DNA of 64,000 nt from Methylomonas paludis (GTDB lineage: Bacteria; Pseudomonadota; Gammaproteobacteria; Methylococcales; Methylomonadaceae), in assembly GCF_018734325.1 (NCBI RefSeq), contig NZ_CP073754.1, positions 2,604,001-2,668,000 on the forward strand, read 5' to 3'. Below, one piece after another: positions 9,830 to 18,384 of the stretch. The notes under the pieces were generated by a model. It was not told the origin of the DNA and ran no database searches. It was given only the letters and a program-made list of their open reading frames with translations. Positions within the stretch are counted from its first letter, which is position 1. Each line of letters begins with the position of its first letter. A program made the position numbers and the translations under genes.

Positions 9830-10888
9830 TTACAACTTGTTTGCCTGATCAATCACTTCTAATACTTGCGTCGATGCACTGAGTGAAAAAACATTGCTGA
9901 CCAATTTATCAGTGCGATATAACTCGCAAAAATGATTGATTAAGGGTAAATATTGGTTACCACCATAAGTGTGATGTTCTAATTTACCTGCACTTTTAAT
10001 GGTGTTAATCCGTCGTAACAAAGAAGATTGACGTAAGTGTTGTTTTAGTCTTTCCTTTATGGATAAAGACTGAATACCTAATGTCGGCAGCTCAAGGCTG
10101 GCTCTTGAAACCCTGATAGATTCAGCACCTATTACAGGCGGTTCCAAACTGATAGATCCACTAGTTGAAGATAAAACGGCTCTGTTTTGTAATAGTACCC
10201 TGAATGAAACAGCAAGTTGAGACTCCGCACCATTGTTATGAAATAGTTGTAATGCCGCATGAATGTCAACCCCTTCTGGAGTTCTATCAACCTTGCCTAA
10301 TATTTGATTGACAGGGCCAAATAATTTAAGCGCTAAGGCAATTGGATAAACGCCTCTATCAAGTAATACACCGCTTCCAACAGTAGATGCATATAATCTT
10401 GGCGAAACTTCCTTACTAACGGGATACCCAAAATCCGAATAGAGATACAATGGTGTACCTAATTCTGTTTCCTCATATGATTTAAACAATCGCTGATAAG
10501 TTGGCAGAAAAAATGTCCACATAGCTTCCATGCACAACTTGCCTGCTCGCGCAGCTGCTTGCTCGATTTCTTTACTTTCTGATGCAGAAATTGCAATGGG
10601 TTTCTCGCACAATACGGCTTTTCCGGCATTTAAAGCCGATAGAGTGGACTGATAGTGATTTTCAGTAGCATTGGCAATATAAACTGCGTCAATTCGTTCA
10701 TCTCTCAACAATGCATCAATGCCATGGTAGGCTTGAGGAATTGCGTGAAATTTGGCAAAAGATGCTGCCCTATCTTTAGATTCACTGGATACGGCCAGGA
10801 TTTTAACTCCAGATGCGGCTGTCAAAGCAGCCATCATAGTGGCCGCCATTCTACCTGTACCAATGATGCCAAAATTAATTTCACTCAT
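9830..10888 (-). CDS. Gfo/Idh/MocA family oxidoreductase
   Basis: A 352-residue NAD(P)-dependent sugar dehydrogenase-like protein. The N-terminal Rossmann motif is GIIGTGRMAATMMAAL, and the CEKPIA stretch near residue 96 is the family's EKP signature, which positions substrate and cofactor. Known members oxidise or reduce sugars or nucleotide sugars; here it probably helps make a modified sugar for the polysaccharide. It lies 22 bases downstream of a second, divergent member of the same family and just ahead of a GT4 gene, so all three probably form one operon. The substrate is unknown. Confidence 0.85.
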   Translation of the reverse strand: MSEINFGIIGTGRMAATMMAALTAASGVKILAVSSESKDRAASFAKFHAIPQAYHGIDALLRDERIDAVYIANATENHYQSTLSALNAGKAVLCEKPIAISASESKEIEQAAARAGKLCMEAMWTFFLPTYQRLFKSYEETELGTPLYLYSDFGYPVSKEVSPRLYASTVGSGVLLDRGVYPIALALKLFGPVNQILGKVDRTPEGVDIHAALQLFHNNGAESQLAVSFRVLLQNRAVLSSTSGSISLEPPVIGAESIRVSRASLELPTLGIQSLSIKERLKQHLRQSSLLRRINTIKSAGKLEHHTYGGNQYLPLINHFCELYRTDKLVSNVFSLSASTQVLEVIDQANKL

Positions 10889-10910
10889 AATATTTATATG
10901 TTGTCGGTGA

Positions 10911-12056
10911 TTAACTTAAGTTTGCCCACGGCATGGGTGATTGAGTTGGGCAACTAGTTTTCATTATTTGTACGCCAGCCTTATCAAGTGAATTCTGAAT
11001 TGCTAATGTCACTTCATTCAGGTGCAATGCAAAGTCAGCTGAAGCTCTTGATGGCCTGCCTTCTTTGATTGCGGCTAAAATTTCTGCCGGCCCTAATGCA
11101 AAATTCATTGCTGCAGCGCCCCTAGTTGGCACTTTGGGATGTGTTTTTCCCGTCAGTTTAATTTTTCGGGCAAAAAATCCATTTATTAATTTTCGGCGTA
11201 CGACAAATCTTTTGCGTAATTTTACGCTAGCGCTATTTTGCCAGCATTCATCCACTTCCAAAATACCTTTATCACCAATTATCTGTAAGTGATGGTTGTG
11301 GGGTGCAATAATTCCACAAGTTAGTCTGGCAACCACACCGGATTTAAAAAATAAAATAGCCACAGAAAAATCAGGTGCCGTTTTATCGCCATTTGTCAAT
11401 TTATTGGGTACTAATTCGGCAGAAGCCGATACAACTTTCTCTACGCTACCAAAAATCATCATTAACCAGCATAGGTAATATCCGGCATGTTCAAGCGTGC
11501 AACCCACCAAAAATTCATCGCGATAGGGCCAAGGCGCACCTGATTCGCTTTCCCATTTTTGATAGGGAGCCTGACTAATAAAATCATCATCCAGCTCAGC
11601 ATAAATTAACAATGGATTACCTATCATTTTTTGACGTACGGCATGCCAGAGAGTTTGGGCAACTTCACTCAAATAACTGCAAGGTGCTGATGCTAGGATA
11701 AGTTTATTTGTAGTGGCTAATTCATGAAGTTCATATGCCTCATCCATATTAACAGCCAATGGTTTTTCACTATACACATGCCTTCCTGCTAGAAGGCAAC
11801 GTTTACTGATTTCGAAATGTGATCCAGGATTGGTTAGGTTTAATATCAAATCAGGAATTTCTTCGGTGTCACCTGATAGGGCTAAAAGATCATCAATTGA
11901 AATGGCAGGCCTTACATTCCAGAAACTTGAAAAAGCGGCTAAACGTGCAGCATCCCGGTCAAACACTTTCAATACTTTGATATCAGAAAATGTTTCGAGT
12001 GACCTCATGTACAGGTCTGAAACAAAACCTGTGCCAATTATAGAAATTTTTGCCAT
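10911..12056 (-). CDS. Gfo/Idh/MocA family oxidoreductase
   Basis: A 381-residue oxidoreductase with the Rossmann motif ISIIGTGFVSDLYM at the N-terminus and the EKP signature in YSEKPLAVN. The C-terminal half has the alpha/beta substrate domain, including a histidine in CTLEHAGYYL. It differs clearly from its neighbour at 9830, so the pair is not a recent duplication. It is first in a minus-strand operon (this gene, the second oxidoreductase, a GT4) with a long non-coding region upstream. A role in making an unusual sugar or cyclitol donor is inferred from context only. Confidence 0.83.
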   Translation of the reverse strand: MAKISIIGTGFVSDLYMRSLETFSDIKVLKVFDRDAARLAAFSSFWNVRPAISIDDLLALSGDTEEIPDLILNLTNPGSHFEISKRCLLAGRHVYSEKPLAVNMDEAYELHELATTNKLILASAPCSYLSEVAQTLWHAVRQKMIGNPLLIYAELDDDFISQAPYQKWESESGAPWPYRDEFLVGCTLEHAGYYLCWLMMIFGSVEKVVSASAELVPNKLTNGDKTAPDFSVAILFFKSGVVARLTCGIIAPHNHHLQIIGDKGILEVDECWQNSASVKLRKRFVVRRKLINGFFARKIKLTGKTHPKVPTRGAAAMNFALGPAEILAAIKEGRPSRASADFALHLNEVTLAIQNSLDKAGVQIMKTSCPTQSPMPWANLS

Positions 12057-13007
12057 ATTTATTTAATAAATTAACTCGTTTATCTGCTGACTTTTAAGTC
12101 AAGCAGGCTGTTGATAAAGTCATTTCGAAGAAAATTCACTGCGTGATTTTACTGTGTTAAATGCTAAATTGGTCTTTAATCACCATATATTGTAATACCG
12201 CCCCTAAAGTCAAGAAAGTTATTGGACTTAACTAAGCGCGAATAAGCGATTCCTGCAGTAGAGCGGTATTACCCAATTTTGTATCTCAGCCCTGGATTTT
12301 GTACACCGGCCTAGACTTCACTTTACCACATCAATACGACACATCACTTTACCGAGATTATGATTTAAAACTAATATGAGGGGAAGTGAATTTGTTCAGT
12401 ATTTCAATAACTAAATTTGTCCACAATCTTGGCTGGACTGATTTTAGTACCAGGTGAAACTATTAACCACCAGGTAAAAAGCATAAAAGTGGGCTAATTA
12501 TGCCTTATTTGACAACCAGGCCTTATCAAAAGCGGCCATGCACTGAATCTTGTGTAAAGAGAGCCAACCCGCCGAACGGACATCAAGGTTATAGGCATGG
12601 GTTGATTAGGACAATACGAGGTTTTGCACAATGGTTGATCCGGCACTAATTTCTTTCTAATAAGAAGAGTGAATGCTTATTCAATTTGGACATAGCATTT
12701 ACCAACGCGTACCTGACAAATCGTATAGCGTTAACAAATACTTTAGCGCGAAGACTTGTTCAGGCCGATTAGTAGGCTAGCAATAATCTCTACTCCAAAT
12801 TAATGCGAGTAATCCTGCTTAGCCAGATCTTAAGGATGTTCATTCTCCACCGATAATGCGCGAGTGGTTTTCAACAACTTATACAAAGTAATCGTTTACT
12901 GAGCTTGGACTACATTGTTTCAACATATTTATCAAGCATTCAACCACCAAAAATGGTCAGCGCCTACCCGTTAAATTGAGTGTAGAGGCAAACTTTATAT
13001 TTGTATA
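12057..13007. other. Non-coding region of about 950 bases
   Basis: No supportable gene on either strand. It should contain the promoter of the oxidoreductase/GT4 operon and the 3' end of the GT26-STAS transcript. An 81-bp segment bounded by a perfect 10-bp inverted repeat (12192-12272) is listed separately. No recognisable transposase debris. Confidence 0.4.
12192..12272. repeat. 81-bp segment bounded by a 10-bp perfect inverted repeat
   Basis: GTAATACCGC (12192-12201) is repeated in inverted form as GCGGTATTAC (12263-12272), extendable inward with one mismatch. The 61-bp interior is non-coding. The arrangement resembles a very small MITE or a long-range stem. No clear target duplication is visible, so its origin is open. 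Confidence 0.45.
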
Positions 13008-14123
13008 TTAGACGCCAAGTAAAAAACTTGCACAATTCCAATCGAAAATTTTCTTGTTGATGTCATTAATATTGATTACTGATAGTTTTTGACCACTTTT
13101 TTCAGTATAGCCATATAGTAGCATCAGAAATCCGATAAAAGCAGAATCTATTATTTTTACATTAGCTAAATCGAGTTCTATATCATAGCCATCATTTAGT
13201 TTTTCAGCTAAAGTAAAACGAAGTTCCGCCAAATTCTGAGCCAAACATGAACCATCCAGACGAACCAGTAATTTTGACTCTTGTACTTGTAAATCAACTT
13301 GGATATTCGACTGTTCTCTGAGGAGTTTTCTATTTAGCCTAATCCAGACAGCATACGGAATAACTTTGTTTACCAGTAAATTGAAAAGATGCTGAGCATC
13401 GTGAAAATAGCGTTGCCAAAGCTTTGGCTCTTGATAAATGCGCCACAACCACTCAAAACCTAATGATTGAAATGTCATGGGTGCACGTTTAATGGTTCCC
13501 GCAACAAAATTAATTACCGCGCCCAAGTGGCATACAACTGGAATATTAAGCTTGTGCCGATTTTGATCTATCCAAGCCTGACCTTTTTTTGCCCCTAAGG
13601 CCACCACTAAAAAATCTACCTGACTCTCATTAATTTTAGCAATGCTGCTTGGGTCGCTCATTGAACTAATATCGGCAAAACCAGGGGACTCAAAGCCCAC
13701 AGAGACCATATTCCTTCCCTCTGCATTCAGGCGCGCATGAGCTTTTTTAGCAACGCCATCTATTCCACCGAAAAAATAGACTTTTAAGGGTACCTTGGTA
13801 CGTTCTTCCCTAAGTACTTCAAAAAAACTGGCACCAGAAACGCGTTCTTTTATCGGCAAATCTAATAACCTAGCAATCCAGATTATTGGCATGCCATCGG
13901 CAACACATAAATCGCTATGAATAACTGAATTGCGGAAAACACTATCAATTAGACTAACTATGACAAAATTGGTATTAGGTGTAGAAATAAAACACGGAGT
14001 TTGATCTGCAACAGCTGCTCGAATTTTATTAATAACAGTTGCCATTGGAATCGCATCAAATGGTAGTCCTAAAATACAATATACTTCTCGGGTCAAATTT
14101 ACCATACTTGCGAGGCTTATCAT
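13008..14123 (-). CDS. WecG/TagA/CpsF (GT26) glycosyltransferase fused to a C-terminal STAS domain
   Basis: A 371-residue fusion. Residues 15-260 are a GT26 glycosyltransferase: GLPFDAIPMATVINKI, TPNTNF near residue 48, the conserved DLCVADGMPIIW at 71-82 and LGFEWLWRIYQEPK at 221-234. GT26 enzymes add a sugar such as ManNAc or glucose to a lipid-linked acceptor at the membrane. Residues about 275-370 form a STAS (anti-sigma antagonist-like) domain, with IELDLANVKIIDSAFIGFL. Ser327 is where SpoIIAA-type domains carry the phosphorylated serine. GT26 proteins normally end near 245-260 residues, so the extra domain is real. It may regulate or dock the enzyme. The gene is monocistronic, between long non-coding regions. 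Confidence 0.87.
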   Translation of the reverse strand: MISLASMVNLTREVYCILGLPFDAIPMATVINKIRAAVADQTPCFISTPNTNFVIVSLIDSVFRNSVIHSDLCVADGMPIIWIARLLDLPIKERVSGASFFEVLREERTKVPLKVYFFGGIDGVAKKAHARLNAEGRNMVSVGFESPGFADISSMSDPSSIAKINESQVDFLVVALGAKKGQAWIDQNRHKLNIPVVCHLGAVINFVAGTIKRAPMTFQSLGFEWLWRIYQEPKLWQRYFHDAQHLFNLLVNKVIPYAVWIRLNRKLLREQSNIQVDLQVQESKLLVRLDGSCLAQNLAELRFTLAEKLNDGYDIELDLANVKIIDSAFIGFLMLLYGYTEKSGQKLSVININDINKKIFDWNCASFLLGV

Positions 14124-15015
14124 ATAGCTACTAAACTAGTAGCTACTAAATTATTTGGGTTTGCAAAACTTACACACAAACTACTAAATTAATCTGCACC
14201 ATACTCAGCATGGATTAAAATTAAAAAACCATTTTTTAAAACGGTAATTACCATAAAATGGCCCTGCGAAATCTGTGTGGGTTGGGCAATGAACCTTGTG
14301 AGCTATGCATCCGCAAAATTTAACCGGTAAATAGTGCTTAAAAATTACAACCACTGCTTCGATTGCCTATCCCACACTATAAACGTTTAACACAATTTCT
14401 AAATCAATTATCACTATTTTCACGTTAAGAATACACGTTCATTTATTTATTTCTGAACTATTTGAATATCTACAAAATACCTGTTGGTAGATATCAAAAT
14501 AATCCTAAATTACTCAAGAAATGATTCATGCCAATCCACATAAATCTGCTCTACCCATTAGCAGGACATCACGCTACACCACAGCATACCGTACCTTAAC
14601 AGACCGGACTGTACGGTACCGTACTAACAGGTTAGTCAGTCAAGTGGCCTTCAAGTTCCAAGCTAAGGCCACTTATTTAATACCGTTGACATTCGCAACT
14701 GCTCCAAATAACCTCATACTGTCACGAAAATCAACATAAAAAACATCACGCCAATCGCGCAAAATGCCAGTATTTGCATAATTTACAGCTATTGATGAAC
14801 CATTCTAAGTTTCAGAATTAAATCTTAACACAACTCTAAAAATAAAACCTCACAATCATTATAAGCAATTGAATTTAATGGTATTTATTTTTACAGTCTT
14901 TACATGTTTTTTGCCTGCAGCTCACTATAAGTAACCAAAAAGCATGAGTTTTCGCTTTTACTCCGAGCCAGTTTGTACCACAAATTGGTACGCACTATGA
15001 ATCAGAGGAATCATG
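14124..15015. other. Non-coding region of about 890 bases upstream of the GT26-STAS gene
   Basis: No credible gene; a 72-codon plus-strand frame (14521-14739) runs through strong inverted repeats and is not counted. The region should hold the promoter of the GT26-STAS gene. A cluster of palindromes lies at 14586-14674 and IS4 copy 2 follows. Confidence 0.4.
14586..14674. repeat. Cluster of palindromes and a 10-bp stem-loop
   Basis: Within 90 bases lie a TACCGTAC half-site (from about 14587), a perfect 14-bp palindrome GTACGGTACCGTAC (14611-14624), the inverted repeat CTAACAGGTTAG (14624-14635) and a perfect 10-bp stem AAGTGGCCTT / AAGGCCACTT (14642-14651 and 14665-14674, 13-base loop). The palindromes could be operator sites. 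The last hairpin lacks a T-tract, so it is not a standard terminator. Confidence 0.6.
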
Positions 15016-15024
15016 TATAAACAT

Positions 15025-16283
15025 CTCTGTACACGACAAAACGCGCCACTTAAATTCTGAGGGTTATTTTCCCAGACCGACTTCGGTCATAATCGATCAT
15101 AGTCGGCGGACATAAAAACAAAATCCAGAATCGAAGCATCTCATCAGCCGATTTAACCGTTTTCAACAAAAAGTTATTCAGCTCGTCTAGCCCATAACGA
15201 AACAAGCTACATTCCGGGCGACCGTGTTGTTTGATGGTTAACGGCTTAACGGCTCGATGTTTCCATTCCCCGACTTTATGGGCCCAGCAAAAAGCAATGG
15301 CTTGGAGCGCCATGACTTTCTTAATCCGATAATACCGGGTCAGCCGGGTCTCTTCTAAATGGAAGCCGCGCCCTTTCAAGCATTGGAACAGGTTTTCAAT
15401 TTGCCAGCGCTGGCCGTAAACTTGAATCGCCTGAGCCAAGCGCTGGTTACTGGCCAACACTAATAGCTCGTTGGTCTCTAATTTTAAGGCGTTCAACCAA
15501 ACCCACTGATCGCCAATGCGCTGTCTTTTCCTCAGTACGCGCTGCTCGCCCGCCTTTAAATCCCGGAATAGGGCTTGAACGGGCTTTCCGGCGTGGCGGC
15601 GATTGGTCAGTAACTGATTGTCTTTCATCCGAATCAAATACGGAATGGTATGGTCTGTTAACCATTGCCACCACTGATCGCCAATAAACTCCCGGTCAGC
15701 CAATACGCCTTGAATGCCATGCCGACCAAACTGCCGGATGAAGCGTTGCAATAAGGCGATTCGTTCACGCTGATTGGAGTTACCCTGCTTATTCAACACC
15801 AACCAGTACACCGGCACCGCCATGCCTTTATAAGCAATCGCCAGGGTGAGGATATTCAGATTGGCCTTTCCCCATTTCCAGTTAGTGCGATCCAGAGTCA
15901 AATAATACGACTGGCCCTTAAAATCAAACAACTGCATGATCAGATGCGCCACGGCGTCATAATCAAAAACAACGGTTTGAAAAAAACGCTGAAGCCGCCT
16001 GTACCGGGACTTTAAGGTCGCCTGTCCACCAAAATTCACCGCTAATTGCGTTAAATTCATGTGCCTGGATTGGATTAACGCCAGTAACAGACCGATAAAA
16101 CAATCTAAACGGCGCTTGCTCCAAGACACATGGTCTTTTAAAATCGCTCTAAGCCCATCGTTTAAGTCCATGTTCACCCCCTTTTTTACTCATTAGAGAG
16201 TGAAACAGATTTGCGATGGGCTTTCAAGTCATAAGCTTAGATCATCTTCTTTAGCCGGTTTTTAGGTTTTGTCGTGTACAGAG
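15025..16283 (-). mobile_element. IS4-family insertion sequence, copy 2
   Basis: A complete 1259-bp copy of the element at 5677, inverted. Ends CTCTGTACACG and CGTGTACAGAG are intact and flanked by a perfect 9-bp target duplication TATAAACAT (15016-15024 and 16284-16292). It lies in non-coding DNA upstream of the GT26-STAS gene and disrupts no recognisable gene. Confidence 0.97.
15050..16171 (-). CDS. IS4-family transposase, copy 2
   Basis: Intact 373-residue IS4 transposase with the same DDE residues (LDRTNW, LADREFIG) and YREK signature as copy 1. The predicted protein is identical to copy 3. The ATG is preferred over an in-frame GTG two codons earlier because the purine-rich Shine-Dalgarno then has proper spacing. 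Confidence 0.96.
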   Translation of the reverse strand: MDLNDGLRAILKDHVSWSKRRLDCFIGLLLALIQSRHMNLTQLAVNFGGQATLKSRYRRLQRFFQTVVFDYDAVAHLIMQLFDFKGQSYYLTLDRTNWKWGKANLNILTLAIAYKGMAVPVYWLVLNKQGNSNQRERIALLQRFIRQFGRHGIQGVLADREFIGDQWWQWLTDHTIPYLIRMKDNQLLTNRRHAGKPVQALFRDLKAGEQRVLRKRQRIGDQWVWLNALKLETNELLVLASNQRLAQAIQVYGQRWQIENLFQCLKGRGFHLEETRLTRYYRIKKVMALQAIAFCWAHKVGEWKHRAVKPLTIKQHGRPECSLFRYGLDELNNFLLKTVKSADEMLRFWILFLCPPTMIDYDRSRSGKITLRI

Positions 16284-16435
16284 TATAAACATATCAGCAA
16301 TTCTCATAATATACCAAGTTGATACTGATGGAATTTACTAAAAACTGGGTGGTCAAGTGAATAAATAATCACAGCTTAAGTTTATAGTTCCTAAGATTTT
16401 GTTCCTAAGTAATTTTTCGATATAACGAAAACCCT

Positions 16436-16718
16436 GATGCAAACCGGCAAACTTTAGCTTTAGAAGCAGTCACCAACGATGGATTACCTAAAGCATTGGC
16501 TTTATTTATGGCTATCGGCGTATTGCTCGACACGTGAAATAAGCAAAAGCTATCCCGATCTTGATGCTGAACTGTTATTTCACGGGGTTGAATGTCAAAT
16601 TCGCGTATTTTTTCAATAAATGAAGCCCACCCGCCACGCTTCCCTCAATGAAGTTATCCGGTTGGTCGCCATGTGGGCTGGTTTAGGGCGGGAAAAGACC
16701 ATGAAGACCATAGACTGA
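16436..16718 (+). pseudogene. C-terminal remnant of an IS4/Tn5-type transposase
   Basis: Three adjoining plus-strand fragments, separated by stops or frameshifts, resemble the C-terminus of IS50/Tn5-like transposases: QTLALEAVTNDGLPKALALF, then EISKSYPDLDAELLFHG, then ASLNEVIRLVAMWAGLGREK, matching the usual LNEVVRLIA.LGGFLGRKGD ending. The catalytic core is absent. It is unrelated to the intact IS4 copies here, so an older element once occupied this site. It lies between IS4 copy 2 and the 283-bp repeat. Confidence 0.55.
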
Positions 16719-16826
16719 AAAACACTTTGATTGGGGTTACAACGAGTGATAGATTTTACAGAGGAATTTAGTTATGCGCGGAAAATACAGACTGAGTGAG
16801 TTGTGATCGCTGGTTAACGCAACTCA

Positions 16827-17109
16827 TCAGTGAGTCGCTATTTTTGCGAAAGCTTGTTTAGGGGCATCCCAGCCCCAACAAGCGGCAAAAATTACGCGAC
16901 CGCTAATGCCTCCGGCGGCCCCGATTCGTCCTCCTCACCTCGTTCCGACCCAACAAGGGGATCGGAACTTCGGCTCCAAGTGACTTGACGGCGTTTCGCG
17001 ATGCCTTGCAGGTTTTCTCCGCTTCGCTTCGAAAACCCGCCCGGCGCTACGCCTATCGGGGACTAAAAATCTTCGCTCCACTTACGTTCCGCTTCCAAGA
17101 TTTTCAGCG
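16827..17109. repeat. 283-bp structured repeat, copy A (identical to 60241-60523)
   Basis: These 283 bases recur without a visible mismatch at 60241-60523 in the same orientation. The sequence is more GC-rich than its surroundings and full of nested inverted repeats: GTCGCTATTTTTGC with GCAAAAATTACGCGAC enclosing GCTTGTT/AACAAGC and GGGG/CCCC; GTTCCGA/TCGGAAC; GGTTTTC/GAAAACC; and AAATCTT/AAGATTT at the right end. It starts 30 bases past the stop of the GT2 gene. No intact coding frame or transposase is present, so it is a non-autonomous mobile repeat or a structured RNA element. Confidence 0.93.
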
Positions 17110-17139
17110 TTAGTTGTTAATTTAAAGGATACTAGGCCA

Positions 17140-18324
17140 TCATTCCCGGCTTGACCGAACCCACTCAACTTGTTTCGCAACCAAAAACTTTAAATATATT
17201 GGAATTTTCCAAAATATATAAACTGGCACAGAAACTAAATCAGTAAATGACAAAATATTTCGGCCTTGAATTACCCAACTTCCTAGGACAGCAAATGTCA
17301 TTAATGCAACCCCAAACACAGATACTACTAGAGGCATTAACCATCCAAAAAATAAGTAAGCAGTGAAACTTAATATTAAAACCGCTGTACTAATCAAAAT
17401 AAGTAAAGTTAACGGCGGAATACACAAATCAAGAGCCATCGCAAACGCGTAAATATCTAAAGATTTTAGGGCCTTAACAAATAATCGCGGGCATTCAGAC
17501 ACTATCAGTGACAAATGACCATGTTCCCAACGAGTTCTCTGGGTCTGCATACCAACGCTATTGGTCGGAAAATAACTGATAACTTGTGCATCTGGACAAA
17601 AAATGGGCGGACTTCCGTCATAGACTAAGTCTATTCCCATTTTTAAATCCTCGACAATCTCACCATTAGCCAGTTCCAATTTACTTATAATCGCCCAAGG
17701 GAAGGTATTACCAGTACCAAACAAAGAACAAGGTAAGCCTAAACGATATAACCCCCTCGGTCTAACCATCGTTTTAATGGTATGTGCAAATGCGGCAATT
17801 CTGGTTTTCAAGCCAGCTCCAGACCCCGCAAGCATAAGATAAGTGGCTTGGACAGGTCGACCAGTTTCAGTACAAGTTAAAACCAATCTGGTGATGGTGT
17901 CTTCACTAATTTGGCAATCGGCATCAACAATTACAACCTGTGCCGGCGGCGTATCCCGCAAATACCGTAAGCCATAATCCAAGGCATAACCTTTACCTTT
18001 CTTACTGGAATCATTGCGCTCAATCACTTCAGCGCCACAATTACGAGCAAGAGTCGCCGTCTGATCAGAACAATTATCAGCAATTACTATAATACGATCA
18101 TTTCCTTGCAACTGTGGAATTATTGAATGTAAGGTGCTTTCAATGACGGACTCTTCATTATGCGCGGGTACTAAGACGGCAATATTTTGACGAATTTCAG
18201 TCTTTATAGGACGTTGTGCGAAGCTGGAAATTCCAGCAAATAACTGAATAGCAAACACACAAATAGGTATTAACACTAAAAAAGCCAATCCTAGTACCAA
18301 ATACTCAACAATGGTAATGATCAT
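17140..18324 (-). CDS. Membrane-anchored glycosyltransferase family 2
   Basis: A 394-residue processive-type GT2 enzyme. One N-terminal membrane segment (about 5-28) precedes the GT-A domain with VLVPAHNEESVIE, the DxD metal/nucleotide motif in VIVDADCQ, VEDLKMG and the acceptor motif QRTRWEHG (the QxxRW signature). Two to three membrane segments close the protein (about 300-370). It resembles cellulose- and hyaluronan-synthase-like enzymes and would extend the lipid-linked sugar or polymer at the inner membrane. It is the last gene of the exosortase-B EPS operon, 60 bases after the Wzy-like gene. Confidence 0.88.
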   Translation of the reverse strand: MIITIVEYLVLGLAFLVLIPICVFAIQLFAGISSFAQRPIKTEIRQNIAVLVPAHNEESVIESTLHSIIPQLQGNDRIIVIADNCSDQTATLARNCGAEVIERNDSSKKGKGYALDYGLRYLRDTPPAQVVIVDADCQISEDTITRLVLTCTETGRPVQATYLMLAGSGAGLKTRIAAFAHTIKTMVRPRGLYRLGLPCSLFGTGNTFPWAIISKLELANGEIVEDLKMGIDLVYDGSPPIFCPDAQVISYFPTNSVGMQTQRTRWEHGHLSLIVSECPRLFVKALKSLDIYAFAMALDLCIPPLTLLILISTAVLILSFTAYLFFGWLMPLVVSVFGVALMTFAVLGSWVIQGRNILSFTDLVSVPVYIFWKIPIYLKFLVAKQVEWVRSSRE

Positions 18325-18384
18325 ATTCCATTAATTTTACTTATTTTATGAAAAAAGCCAACTCTATGTTTTAACAAGCATTCC

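Noticed and set aside
14521-14739. 72-codon plus-strand frame
   Set aside because: It runs through strong inverted repeats and has the Arg/Thr-rich composition expected of chance reading.
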